Part shown: piece by piece, positions 33,731-42,502 of the stretch
Layout of the letters: every line of letters begins with the position of its first letter
Position numbering within the stretch: the first letter of the stretch is position 1
From: Verrucomicrobiota bacterium
GTDB lineage: Bacteria > Verrucomicrobiota > Verrucomicrobiia > Opitutales > Opitutaceae
Assembly (NCBI GenBank): GCA_018239675.1
Contig: JAFEGX010000129.1
Coordinates: 1 to 49,898 of the forward strand
DNA length: 49,898 bases
Direction: 5' to 3'
Program-made: the position numbers and the translations under genes
The notes under the pieces: generated by a model
What the model saw: only the letters and a program-made list of their open reading frames with translations
Database searches by the model: none
What the model was told of the DNA's origin: nothing

Positions 33731-35575
33731 ATGAAGACCCCCTTCCGACTCCTGGCCCTGCTCGCGACGGCCGCCCCGTGGACGGCCCACGGCCTTTCCG
33801 CGTCGACGGGATCCGCTGCGCCACGACCGTTCCAGCTCGAGGCGCTTGTCGACTTTCCGGACGATGTGGTCGCCGCGCCCCGGCCGATCACGGCGGCCGA
33901 CATCGACACCATGATGGCGCGGCTCGTTTCGCTGGGCGTGAAGCGTGTGACCTGGGCCTACTACGCCGACGCCCGCGGCGGTTACCTGAATCCTGCCGGC
34001 TACACCGAGACCAATCCCTACCAGTCGGCCTTCCGCTCGGAGTGGTCGAACTACGGAAGCACCTACCGGCAGCTCGGCAATCCGCTCAAGGTGGCGGTCG
34101 AGGCCGGCCACCGCCACGGTCTCGAGGTCTACGCCTACTACAAGCCGTATGAGACCGGGCCGGGGATGATTTTCCCGACCGGCACGGCCGAGGCTGCGCA
34201 GTGGGGCTGGCTCGACTGCCTCGGCGGCCGGCTCGCCTGGATCGATCCCTTCGTCCGCGATCATCCGGAGCTGAGGATCAAGCGCCGCACCGACGACCTG
34301 CCGGCCTGGACGCAAACCGCCACGGTCCGGTCGATCCGGCTCGCCAAGCACGACGACGCGCCGACGCGGCTCACCGCCGGTCACCTCCAGGTCTGGACGA
34401 GCCCCAACAACCACCAGTACCAGCGGAAGGACGTGAAGTTCACCGTCACGGAAACCGTCGAGCCCGCGCCGCGCGAGGTCCGTGACCAGCAGGGGAAGGT
34501 GCTCACCAAGGCCGGGGCGCCGGTGCGCGTGCTCACGCTCTCGGGCCTCGCGCTCGACGACCGGTTCATCCTCGTCACGACCGATTTCACCGGGGGCAAG
34601 CCGGATTTCGTGAACTCCGGCCTCGCGCTGATGACCATGCTTGACGGCGAGGGACGCGAGATTCCCGGCACGTTTGCCTCGGGCGGAGTCATCTGGGGCG
34701 CCAACCTGGTCGACTTCCGCACCAAGGGCCTCGTCTTTGACTACGGCTGGGGCGCGGCCCCGGTGGTGCTGGACGCGCCGAACGACCGCGAGCACGCGAG
34801 CGTGGGCGCCGACCTTCCCATGGCCGCCGCCGACGCCAACGGCCGCCAGGGTTTCATCGCCTTCACGCGCGGCCGCAACGCCTACCTGCCGGCGGCCCTC
34901 TGCGAGACGGAGCCGGCGGTCCGGGAATTCTGGCTGCACAACGTCGACGACATCCTCGCGACCGGCGTGGACGGCATCGACCTGCGGGACGAGGGCCACA
35001 GCACGCACACCGACCATCCGGAGGATTACGGCTACAACGACGTCGTCCTCCGGCAGGCGCAGGCCCGCCCGGGCGACCTGCGGGCCAACATCGCGGCGGT
35101 GCGGGGCGACGCCTACACGGCCTTTGTGCGGGCCTGCCGCGAGCGGGTGAAGCACGCGGGCAAGGTGCTGCGCTACAACCTGCAGATCGACTTCTACCGT
35201 CCCGATCCGCCCGCCAGCCGCCGGCTCGCCTATCCGGCCAATCTCGACTTCCAGTGGCGGCGCTGGATCGACGAGGGCCTGATCGATGGCGCCGTCCTGC
35301 GCTGCTTCGCCCTCCCGTTCTCGGCGCTGTGGGACGATCCCGTGGCCGTCGGCATGATTGCGCACTGCCGCGACCACGGCTTGCCGGTGGTGGTGAACCG
35401 CTATGTCACGGTGCCGGGCGAGAAACTGCCCGACGAGCTGCGGCGGGTCCGCGCCGACGCCCGTTTCGCCGGCTTTGTGTTTTACGAGACCGGCGACTAC
35501 CTCAAGTTTGGCCCCCGGTCCGGCGAATGCACCATCAGCTATCCGCCGGTCGAGGCGGCCGCGCACGCGCCGTGA
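33731..35575 (+). CDS. Exported TIM-barrel-like protein of unknown family, putative glycosidase
   Basis: A 614-residue protein with a signal peptide (MKTPFRLLALLATAAPWTAHG). The first 150 residues (SLGVKRVTWAYYADARGGYL, EAGHRHGLEVYAYYKPYETG) and the last 200 (DDILATGVDGIDLRDEGH, DLQVDF-like LQIDFYRPDPP, GAVLRCFALPF) have the strand pattern of a beta/alpha barrel similar to hypothetical glycosyl-hydrolase-like families. A long beta-rich insertion (residues about 180-370) interrupts it. Acidic candidates are in DLRDEGH. I cannot name a family. It starts 13 bases after the previous stop, within the same unit. Confidence 0.6.
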   Translation: MKTPFRLLALLATAAPWTAHGLSASTGSAAPRPFQLEALVDFPDDVVAAPRPITAADIDTMMARLVSLGVKRVTWAYYADARGGYLNPAGYTETNPYQSAFRSEWSNYGSTYRQLGNPLKVAVEAGHRHGLEVYAYYKPYETGPGMIFPTGTAEAAQWGWLDCLGGRLAWIDPFVRDHPELRIKRRTDDLPAWTQTATVRSIRLAKHDDAPTRLTAGHLQVWTSPNNHQYQRKDVKFTVTETVEPAPREVRDQQGKVLTKAGAPVRVLTLSGLALDDRFILVTTDFTGGKPDFVNSGLALMTMLDGEGREIPGTFASGGVIWGANLVDFRTKGLVFDYGWGAAPVVLDAPNDREHASVGADLPMAAADANGRQGFIAFTRGRNAYLPAALCETEPAVREFWLHNVDDILATGVDGIDLRDEGHSTHTDHPEDYGYNDVVLRQAQARPGDLRANIAAVRGDAYTAFVRACRERVKHAGKVLRYNLQIDFYRPDPPASRRLAYPANLDFQWRRWIDEGLIDGAVLRCFALPFSALWDDPVAVGMIAHCRDHGLPVVVNRYVTVPGEKLPDELRRVRADARFAGFVFYETGDYLKFGPRSGECTISYPPVEAAAHAP

Positions 35576-35597
35576 GCCGGCCCCTGACCCGTTGCCC

Positions 35598-36425
35598 ATG
35601 AGTGCCACGCCCTGTCCGGCCATCGATGCCCACGCCCACTATGGGACCTACACGCGGGACGACGGCGATGCGCTGGTGGACGAATTCATGAGCGCCTCGG
35701 CCGGGGCGGTCGTGGCCCGGGCGCGCGCCTGCGGCGTCGCGTGGACGATCGCCTCGCCGCTGGCCGGCCTCCTGCCGCGCCTGCGGGCAGATGCGGCGGC
35801 GGGCAATGAGGCGGCGTTTCGCGAGGTGCCGAAAGTTCCCGGCCTGCTGCAGTACGTGATCGTCAATCCGCTGCAGCCGGCAACCTATGACCAGGCGCGG
35901 ACCATGCTCCGCGCCCCGCATTGCGTCGGCATCAAGATCCATCCCGAGGAGCACGGCTACCGCATCGCCGACCACGGCGAGCGGCTCTTCGCGTTCTTCG
36001 ACGAGGTGCAGGCGCCGGTGATGACCCACAGCGGCTGCCCGAACAGCCTGCCGGCGGACTTCGTGCCGTTTGCCAACCGGCACCCGGGCGTGCGGCTCCT
36101 GCTGGCCCACCTGGGCAACGGCGCGGGTGACCGCGGCCGCGCGGACCTGCAGGTCCGCGCGATCCAGGCCTGCCGCCACGGCAATGTCTGGGTCGACACT
36201 TCGAGCGCGCGGAGCCTGGTGCCGGGCCTGGTGGAGTGGGCGTGCCGCGAACTCGGCCCGGAACGCCTGCTGTTCGGCAGCGACACGCCGCTCTATCATG
36301 TCGCGATGCAGCGCGCGCGCATCGAGGCCGCCGAGATCCCCGCCACGGCCCAGCGGCTCATCCTCCGGGAAAACGCCCTCCGTTTCTTCCGGCTCGACCG
36401 GCGGCCCGAGGTGGCCGCGGCCTGA
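35598..36425 (+). CDS. Amidohydrolase-family (PF04909-type) metal-dependent hydrolase
   Basis: A 275-residue cytoplasmic TIM barrel of the amidohydrolase-2 group. The metal site is marked by IDAHAHYG at the N-terminus, a GIKIHPEEHGY strand, MTHSGC, LAHLGNG and the terminal Asp in FGSDTPLYH. Members include lactonases for aldonolactones (such as fuconolactonase) and decarboxylases, so opening a sugar lactone is a reasonable guess given the sugar context. The ATG at 35598 lies 22 bases after the preceding stop and the next gene begins 16 bases downstream. Confidence 0.82.
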   Translation: MSATPCPAIDAHAHYGTYTRDDGDALVDEFMSASAGAVVARARACGVAWTIASPLAGLLPRLRADAAAGNEAAFREVPKVPGLLQYVIVNPLQPATYDQARTMLRAPHCVGIKIHPEEHGYRIADHGERLFAFFDEVQAPVMTHSGCPNSLPADFVPFANRHPGVRLLLAHLGNGAGDRGRADLQVRAIQACRHGNVWVDTSSARSLVPGLVEWACRELGPERLLFGSDTPLYHVAMQRARIEAAEIPATAQRLILRENALRFFRLDRRPEVAAA

Positions 36426-36441
36426 ACCTGCCAACTTTGCC

Positions 36442-37779
36442 ATGAATCGCATCCTGCTCGACGCCTTCTTCCACATGATGCCGGGACACCGGCTCAGCCG
36501 AAACATCTTCACCGGCGGTTATCGGACCAACTACGGCCGGTACTCGCCCTTCGACGTGTACCATCCCAATGGCGCGTCGATGCTGCACTCCGACCTTCAG
36601 GCCGACTACGACGTCAAACTCCTCAACCAGCCCTTCAGCGAGATGACCCTCGCCGAGGCCGACATCCTGCTCGTGCCGAACCCGGACTACCCCCTCTACG
36701 AGGGCACCTCGCCGTACCGCCTCGACGCCCACGACGTCGACGCGCTGGCCAACTTCCTCCGCCGCGGCGGCAGCGTGATCCTGATGATCAACTCGTTCCT
36801 CTCCCGCAGCGACTTCTGGGAGGAGAATTTCGACCTCGAGCGCGTCGCGCCGCTGCTCGCGCGGGTCGGCGTGAAGTGGGACCCGGACTTCATGTCCGAC
36901 GATAACAACATCCTGCCGGCGAAAAACGGCGCGCTGCGGGTCGGCTACGGCCAGGGCGGTCGCGTGCTCGGCGGCCGGCTGCCCAAGGGCGCCAAGCCGC
37001 TGCTGACCTACCAGGGCGAGCAGTTCGGCTTCGTCATCCGGGTCGGGCGGGGCCGCCTCGCCGTCGTCGGCGACGCCGGCCTCGTGAGCAACGGCCTCTA
37101 TCATTTCCCGGGCTTCGACAACGCGGCGTTCCTCCAGCGCCTGTTCCGCGACCTGAAGCCGGCCTGGGGCGACCGCGCCGCGCCGGCGTTCGAGTGTTTC
37201 TCGTTCGGCCACGTCAGCTGCGCGACCTCCGAGCACGGGATCACCGAGAAGTTTCTCCGCACACTGCGGCCGCGCGCCCGGTTCGAGGTCGACCACCACT
37301 ACCGCCACCTCACCCACGAGGACAAGGCGGTGGTCGTGCCGGCCCGCCGCGTCGGCGCGCTGCTCCCGGTGCCGCTGAAGGCTGTGGCCGGCCGGAAGTC
37401 CGTCATCGGCCATTTCCAGTTCGTCAATGTCTGTCCCGGCCGGCAGACCGCGCCGGTCGCGGTCAAGCTCAACGTCACGGCCCGGCACTCCGAGGTGGGC
37501 ACCGACTACGTCATCGCCGGCACCCACGTTGCGCACGACGCCAAGTGGGCCGACCTCGGCGCCGAGCCCGCGGTGTTCGACGCGATCGGCCAGCTGGTGC
37601 GCGTGTCGACCATCGTGCAGATCCACGCCGGCACCCGTCCGGACGGCAGCCTGCGCTACTACACGATGAAGCAGGGCCAGATCCTCTACGATCGCAACGC
37701 CCGCAATCCCCACTACGGCTATGACATCCTCCTGTGCAGCCGTAATCTCGTCTTTTCCCCCACCGCTGAATCGGCATGA
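36442..37779 (+). CDS. Protein with an N-terminal class-I-glutaminase-like domain, unknown function
   Basis: A 445-residue protein without signal peptide. The N-terminal half has the layout of DUF4350/ThuA-like class I glutamine-amidotransferase folds: LAEADILLVPNPDYPLY, then DALANFLRRGGSVILMINSF, and later GRGRLAVVGDAGLVSNG. No Cys nucleophile elbow is apparent, as in DUF4350-type domains. The C-terminal half (residues about 250-445) is beta-rich with FECFSFGHVSCATSEHG and GTDYVIAGTHVAHDAKW and has no recognisable motif. Its TGA overlaps the next gene's ATG (ATGA), so it is translationally coupled to sialidase-fold protein 3. Confidence 0.6.
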   Translation: MNRILLDAFFHMMPGHRLSRNIFTGGYRTNYGRYSPFDVYHPNGASMLHSDLQADYDVKLLNQPFSEMTLAEADILLVPNPDYPLYEGTSPYRLDAHDVDALANFLRRGGSVILMINSFLSRSDFWEENFDLERVAPLLARVGVKWDPDFMSDDNNILPAKNGALRVGYGQGGRVLGGRLPKGAKPLLTYQGEQFGFVIRVGRGRLAVVGDAGLVSNGLYHFPGFDNAAFLQRLFRDLKPAWGDRAAPAFECFSFGHVSCATSEHGITEKFLRTLRPRARFEVDHHYRHLTHEDKAVVVPARRVGALLPVPLKAVAGRKSVIGHFQFVNVCPGRQTAPVAVKLNVTARHSEVGTDYVIAGTHVAHDAKWADLGAEPAVFDAIGQLVRVSTIVQIHAGTRPDGSLRYYTMKQGQILYDRNARNPHYGYDILLCSRNLVFSPTAESA

Positions 37780-38948
37780 ACCTGCTTGCCCGTCCCACTG
37801 CCGTGTGCGCGCTGCTGGCCGTCCTCGCGACGGCCGCCGGCGCGGTTGAGGTCACCGCGATCGACGCGCGTCACACGACCCTCTACCACTCGCCCGAGCA
37901 TCCCGGCTACACGTGCTGGACCGGGGCGTGGCTGATGCCGGACGGCGACGTGATGGTGGCGTTCACCCAGGCCACCGGGCCGCGGCACGGCCGGATGCAG
38001 GCGCCGCCGGAGCTGCTGCGACAGATGAGCTGGACGGCGGAGTACGACATGACCGGCCTCGACCTGCGCAACGTGCACCTGCGGTCGCACGACGGCGGGC
38101 GGACGTGGACCCAGGTCAGCGCCGACGCCTTCGAGTCGCCGATGAACGGAATCTCGGGCGACTGCGAGACGGCGCTGCCCGACGGCACCGTGGTCCGGGG
38201 CGTGTGGGGCCAGTATCTGCCGTACAATCCCGAGCTGCCCAAGACCGGCTACCTCCAGCGCAGCCGCGACGGCACGCGCACGTGGGGCCCGCCCGAGGTT
38301 TTCCTCGACCCGAAGCGCTACGTGACCTGGCCCAAGCGGCTGCGCGTCCTGCGCGACGGGCGCCTGCTGCTCGTCGGCGGCGTCGAGCGCGTGCCGGTGG
38401 ACGGCCGGGCGCGGATCGGCGACCCGCGTCACCTCGAGCCGCTGCTGGCCGTCTCCTCCGACGGCGGGCACACGTGGAGCGAGCCGATCGACCTGCTCCC
38501 GCCCGAGGCGAAGACGAAGCCGTGGGGTGGCGAGGAGTACGACGCGGCCGAACTGCCCAACGGCGACCTGTTGTGCGTGTTCCGCCGGCCGGATCCCGAC
38601 CAGACCCCGCGCCGCGAGGTCCGCTGGCAGGGTGTGCTCCGGAAACACGGCGCCACCTGGGTCCCCGGCTGGGTCGCGCCGGCGCCGTTCCCGCACAGCG
38701 GCCATCCCGAGCTCCTCGCGACCCGCGAAGGGGTCGTGCTGCATCTGGCGACCACGGGCATCCACTGGACCGCGGACGCCGGCCAGTCGTGGCACGCCCT
38801 CGACCTGCCCGGCACCGCCTATTACCCGCGCAGCGTGCAACTCGCCGACGGACGGATCTTGGTGGTGGGCCATGTCGGGCGGGACGATCCGTACGGCAAG
38901 GTCGACCAGTCGATCGTGCTCGACAGCTTCCGCCTCGTGGTGCGCTAG
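37776..38948 (+). CDS. Exported sialidase-fold (BNR) protein 3
   Basis: A 390-residue protein with a signal peptide (ALLAVLATAAGAV). Asp-box strands are SHDGGRTW, SRDGTRTW, SSDGGHTW and TADAGQSW. The third propeller protein of its kind in the locus, it is clearly diverged from the other two, so the set is not a recent tandem duplication. GDCETALPDGTVVRG and WTGAWLMPDGDVMVAF are typical sialidase-family blade edges. Its start overlaps the preceding stop by four bases. The true substrate is open; periplasmic action is likely. Confidence 0.8.
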   Translation: MNLLARPTAVCALLAVLATAAGAVEVTAIDARHTTLYHSPEHPGYTCWTGAWLMPDGDVMVAFTQATGPRHGRMQAPPELLRQMSWTAEYDMTGLDLRNVHLRSHDGGRTWTQVSADAFESPMNGISGDCETALPDGTVVRGVWGQYLPYNPELPKTGYLQRSRDGTRTWGPPEVFLDPKRYVTWPKRLRVLRDGRLLLVGGVERVPVDGRARIGDPRHLEPLLAVSSDGGHTWSEPIDLLPPEAKTKPWGGEEYDAAELPNGDLLCVFRRPDPDQTPRREVRWQGVLRKHGATWVPGWVAPAPFPHSGHPELLATREGVVLHLATTGIHWTADAGQSWHALDLPGTAYYPRSVQLADGRILVVGHVGRDDPYGKVDQSIVLDSFRLVVR

Positions 38949-39009
38949 GCGCGGCGCCCCGCGCTCGGCGCCCTTGCCCCGCCGAGGCGGGGCTGCCTCC
39001 CTTTTTCCA

Positions 39010-40131
39010 GTGAACCCAGCTGCCCCTTCCTCTCCCAACCCGCCCGCGGCGCGGGGATCCCGCGTGGTCCCGGTCGCGACGGTTCAACCGTACCTCGACG
39101 GCCGCCCCGCGGCCCGCTTCCGCCTGGCGGCCCGCGATCAGGGCCGCGTACTGTGTCACGGCGACGGCCCGGACCGCTGCGATTTCCTCGGCGCGCGGGA
39201 CCCGTGGGTGATGGAACAGGACGGCACGTTCTATCTCCACTACGACGGCGCTGGCCAGCTGGGCTGGCTGGCGTGCCTCGCGACCAGCCGCGACCTGGTC
39301 CACTGGGAGAAGCGCGGCCCCGCCCTGGCGCTGGGTCAGTCCGGCCAGATGGACTCCGCCTCCGCCAGCTACGGCGTGACGTACCGCGATGGCGACACGT
39401 GGCACATGTTCTATCTCGGCACGCCGAACACCTCGCCGCCACCCGACCGCGTGCCCTGGTTTCCGTACACCACGATGAAGGCCCGGGCGAAGTCCGCGGC
39501 GGGACCATGGGAAAAGCAGCGCGACGTGACCCCGTTCCGGCCGCAGCCCGGCTCCTACTACTCGGACACGGCCAGCCCGGGCAATGTGGTCCGCCACGGC
39601 GACGAGTACCTGATGTTCTTCGCCGCGGCGACGAGCCATCCCATCCGGCGCACGCTCGGCATCGCGCGGAGCCGCAGCCTGGACACGCCGTGGACGGTCG
39701 ACCCGCGCCCGATGCTTCCCGCCGAGGAGCAGGTCGAAAATTCCGCACTGTATTTCGAGCCGACGAACGGCACCTGGTTCCTGTTCACGAACCATATCGG
39801 CATCGCCCGCTTCGAGGAGATCGGCCTCGATCCGAACCATCTCCCGCCCGAGCTCGGCAACCAGGTCGGGGCCGGCACGGTCGAGTATACGGATGCGGTC
39901 TGGGTCTACTGGACCCGGGATCTCAACCACTGGGACCCGGCCAACAAGGCCGTGGTGCTCGACGGCCGGAACTGTGCCTGGAGCCAGGTCTGCATCGGCC
40001 TCCCCACGGTGGTGCCGTGCGGCGACCGGCTCGCGCTGCTCTACGACGCGCCCGGCGGCCGAAGCCTCAGCCACATGCGGCGCGACGTGGGCCTGGCCTG
40101 GCTGCCCCTGCCGCTCGTGCCGCCCGCCTAG
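39010..40131 (+). CDS. GH43/GH32-like five-bladed propeller protein
   Basis: A 373-residue protein starting with GTG at 39010, with a Pro/Ala-rich N-terminus but no clear signal peptide. CDFLGARDPWVMEQDGTFYL places an Asp in the blade-one position of clan GH-F or GH-J, DSASASYGVTYRDGDTWHMF and SDTASPGNVVRHGDEYLMFF follow, and QVENSALYFEPTNGTWFLF could offer the general acid Glu. The Trp- and Tyr-rich blades and LATSRDLVHWEKRG are typical of GH43/GH32 and of GH130-like phosphorylases. Last gene of the plus-strand series; it ends 25 bases from the convergent aminotransferase stop. Confidence 0.75.
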   Translation: MNPAAPSSPNPPAARGSRVVPVATVQPYLDGRPAARFRLAARDQGRVLCHGDGPDRCDFLGARDPWVMEQDGTFYLHYDGAGQLGWLACLATSRDLVHWEKRGPALALGQSGQMDSASASYGVTYRDGDTWHMFYLGTPNTSPPPDRVPWFPYTTMKARAKSAAGPWEKQRDVTPFRPQPGSYYSDTASPGNVVRHGDEYLMFFAAATSHPIRRTLGIARSRSLDTPWTVDPRPMLPAEEQVENSALYFEPTNGTWFLFTNHIGIARFEEIGLDPNHLPPELGNQVGAGTVEYTDAVWVYWTRDLNHWDPANKAVVLDGRNCAWSQVCIGLPTVVPCGDRLALLYDAPGGRSLSHMRRDVGLAWLPLPLVPPA

Positions 40132-40156
40132 GGTGCGACGAACCGCCCGCGCGGTC

Positions 40157-41413
40157 TCAGGCCAGCGCGCGCAGCGCGGCCGCCAGGCGGTCGACCTCGT
40201 CGAGGGTGGAGAAGAGATTGGGCGTCACTCGCACGCCGTGCACGTCGGCCGCGTCCGAGTCAATGGCCACGGTCCAGATCCGGTGCTGTTCGAGCAGCGC
40301 CTGCGCGAGGGCGGCAGGTGAAAGGCGGTCGACTCGCACGTTGGCGATCGCGCAGGCGCGCGCCGGGTCGGCCGGGGTGTTCACCGTGAGGCCTGCGACG
40401 CCGCGGACCTGGCTGGTCCAGCGTTCCTGGAGCTGGCGCAGACGCGCCTCCTTGCGCGCCGAACCGATGCGCTGGTGGAAGTCGAGGGCGTCCAGGATCG
40501 CCAGCTCGGTGGGCACCGGGTGCGTGCCGAGGTGGTTGAGCTTCCGGATGTCGTCGTCCGCGAAATTGGTCTCGCCGAACAGCGGCCACAGGTCCGCGAT
40601 CCGGTCGCGCCGCACGTAGAGCAGGCCGTGGCCGAGCGGGGCCCCCAGCCACTTGTGCAGGCTCGCGCCGTAGAAGTCGCAGCCAAGGTCCGGGATCTGG
40701 AAGTCGAGGTGCGCGAACGTATGTGCGCCGTCCACCATCACCGGCACGCCGTGCGCATGCGCCATGGCGCAGAGCTTTCGCACCGGCAGGATCTGCCCGG
40801 TGATGTTCACCAGGTGGGACACCATCAGGAGCCGGGTCCTGGGACCCAGCGCCCGCTCGTACAGCTGGACGATCTCGTCGTCCGAGGCCGGGTGCCGGGG
40901 CAGGGAAACCATCCGGTTCACGATGCCATGACGCCGCGCCTGCACCCGGAACATGTCGAGCATCGAGCCGTAGTCCTGCACGGCCATCACCGCCTCGTCG
41001 CCGGCCCGCCAGTCAAAGCCCGCAATCACGGTGTCGAGCGATTCCGTCGTGTTGCGCGTGACGATCAGCTCCTCCGCCGCGCAGCCGGCGAACTCGGCCA
41101 GCCGGCGCCGCACGGCCAGGCGGTCGTCCTCCATGCGGGTCCGCAGGTAATAGGAGCCGCTGAGGTTCTGGTCGCGCATCCGGGCGAGGGTCGCCTCGAG
41201 CACGGGCTCGGGCATGATGCAGTAGTAGCCGTTCTCGAAATTGACCCGCGCGGGATCGAGGCGGTACTGCGCGCGGATGCCGTCCCAGAAGTCGGTCGGC
41301 CCGCGCGGCGCGGAAACGGCCGGCTCCGTCGCGTGCGCGGTGAGGTGGCGGCCGGCGGCGGTCGCGGCCAGGCCGGTCACCGCCATCGTCCGGATGAATT
41401 CGCGTTTGTTCAT
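40157..41413 (-). CDS. Class V PLP-dependent aminotransferase with an export signal
   Basis: A 418-residue protein of the cysteine desulfurase/isopenicillin-N-epimerase branch. PLP-site landmarks are VTRNTTESLDTVIAGF, VMVDGAHTFAHLDF (Asp and His contacts) and the Schiff-base Lys254 in SLHKWLGAPLG. The first 28 residues (NKREFIRTMAVTGLAATAAG) look like a Tat-type signal with KR instead of RR, so the protein is probably folded before export, which suits a cofactor enzyme. A PLP enzyme as the last gene of a sugar-uptake operon is unusual; the substrate could be an amino sugar or amino acid. A 21-base gap separates it from the permease gene. Confidence 0.82.
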   Translation of the reverse strand: MNKREFIRTMAVTGLAATAAGRHLTAHATEPAVSAPRGPTDFWDGIRAQYRLDPARVNFENGYYCIMPEPVLEATLARMRDQNLSGSYYLRTRMEDDRLAVRRRLAEFAGCAAEELIVTRNTTESLDTVIAGFDWRAGDEAVMAVQDYGSMLDMFRVQARRHGIVNRMVSLPRHPASDDEIVQLYERALGPRTRLLMVSHLVNITGQILPVRKLCAMAHAHGVPVMVDGAHTFAHLDFQIPDLGCDFYGASLHKWLGAPLGHGLLYVRRDRIADLWPLFGETNFADDDIRKLNHLGTHPVPTELAILDALDFHQRIGSARKEARLRQLQERWTSQVRGVAGLTVNTPADPARACAIANVRVDRLSPAALAQALLEQHRIWTVAIDSDAADVHGVRVTPNLFSTLDEVDRLAAALRALA

Positions 41414-41434
41414 GGGTGGCTGACCGCGGGTCCG

Positions 41435-42502
41435 CTAGGGACGGGCGGCGAGATAGTTCCCGTAGCCGACGACCAGGGTGGAAACAATCAGGATCATGAC
41501 GCCGGCGGCGATCAGGCCGTGCGTGCGACGGCCGGTGCCGCGCCATTCCTTGAGGGCGACGCCCCAGATCGTCGAGAAGATGATGATGCTCGCCATGTGG
41601 AGCGTCCACGACGAGAAGCGGAAACGGCCCATCTGCGTCTCGCCCATCGTGTAGAAGAAAAACTGGAAATACCAGGTGACGCCGGCGGCGGCGCACCAGG
41701 CCAGATTGCCGAGGCGGGGCACGGCCTGGCCGGCGGCGGTCCGGGCCGCGATATATTCGCGTCCGGTCCGGTTTCGCGCGTTCAGGGCCAGGCACCAGAT
41801 GGCGTTGCTCGTGAAGCCGCCGGCGAGCACCACCACCAACTTTGGCAGGCCGGTCCACAGCGCCGGCGTGCCGGCGGCCGCCGAGCGGAGGGCGATCGGT
41901 TCCGCGGCGTCGAGCGCGAAGGCCATGCAGGCGCTCATCACGCCGCAGAACAGCGCCACGAGCAGCCCCTTCCGGAAATCGAACTCGCGCACCGCCGCGT
42001 GCTTGGCCGCGGCGGGCAGCTCACGCTCCTTGTGCAGCCCGGCCAAGGCCGTGACCGCGATGCCGGCGACGCAGACCAGGACGCCGAGCAGGGTCATGCG
42101 GCCCGGTCCGGTTGCGGCGATGGCGGCGAGCGTCCCCTTGAACGCCGGCGGAATCAGCGTGCCGCAGACCGCGCAGATGCCGAGGGCCAGGCCGTAACCG
42201 AGCGACATGCCGAGGTACCGCATCGTCAGGCCGAAGGTCAGCCCGCCCAGGCCCCAGAGCAGGCCGAAGCCCCACGCCAGGCCGAGCGTGGCCAGCGGGG
42301 TTTCCAGCAGCACGCGCCCAAGGTCACGCGTCAGGACCAGGCCGAGGACCCACGGGGCGGCGATCCAGCTGAAGAATCCGCCCACCAGCCAATAAGTTTC
42401 CCAGGACCACTGGCGCACGCCGCGGTACGGCACATAGAAGCTGCCGGCCGCCAGTCCGCCCAGCCAGTGGAAGACGACGCCAACCAGGGGATTCGGCGTC
42501 AT
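41435..42502 (-). CDS. RhaT-type sugar:proton symporter
   Basis: A 355-residue permease with ten hydrophobic segments and the length of L-rhamnose:H+ symporter RhaT. Family stretches are VVFHWLGGLAAGSFYVPYRG, TMRYLGMSLGYGLALGICAV and WCAAAGVTWYFQFFFYTMG. It moves a deoxyhexose or a related sugar across the inner membrane. Its start codon overlaps the GH39-like stop by four bases (ATGA), so the two are made together. Whether the cargo is L-rhamnose is uncertain because no rhamnose isomerase/kinase/aldolase set is visible; the isomerase of this operon is of another family. Confidence 0.88.
   Translation of the reverse strand: MTPNPLVGVVFHWLGGLAAGSFYVPYRGVRQWSWETYWLVGGFFSWIAAPWVLGLVLTRDLGRVLLETPLATLGLAWGFGLLWGLGGLTFGLTMRYLGMSLGYGLALGICAVCGTLIPPAFKGTLAAIAATGPGRMTLLGVLVCVAGIAVTALAGLHKERELPAAAKHAAVREFDFRKGLLVALFCGVMSACMAFALDAAEPIALRSAAAGTPALWTGLPKLVVVLAGGFTSNAIWCLALNARNRTGREYIAARTAAGQAVPRLGNLAWCAAAGVTWYFQFFFYTMGETQMGRFRFSSWTLHMASIIIFSTIWGVALKEWRGTGRRTHGLIAAGVMILIVSTLVVGYGNYLAARP

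Noticed and set aside
38116..40074. 652-codon minus-strand frame
   Set aside because: Antisense to two propeller genes with recognisable motifs; a shadow frame.
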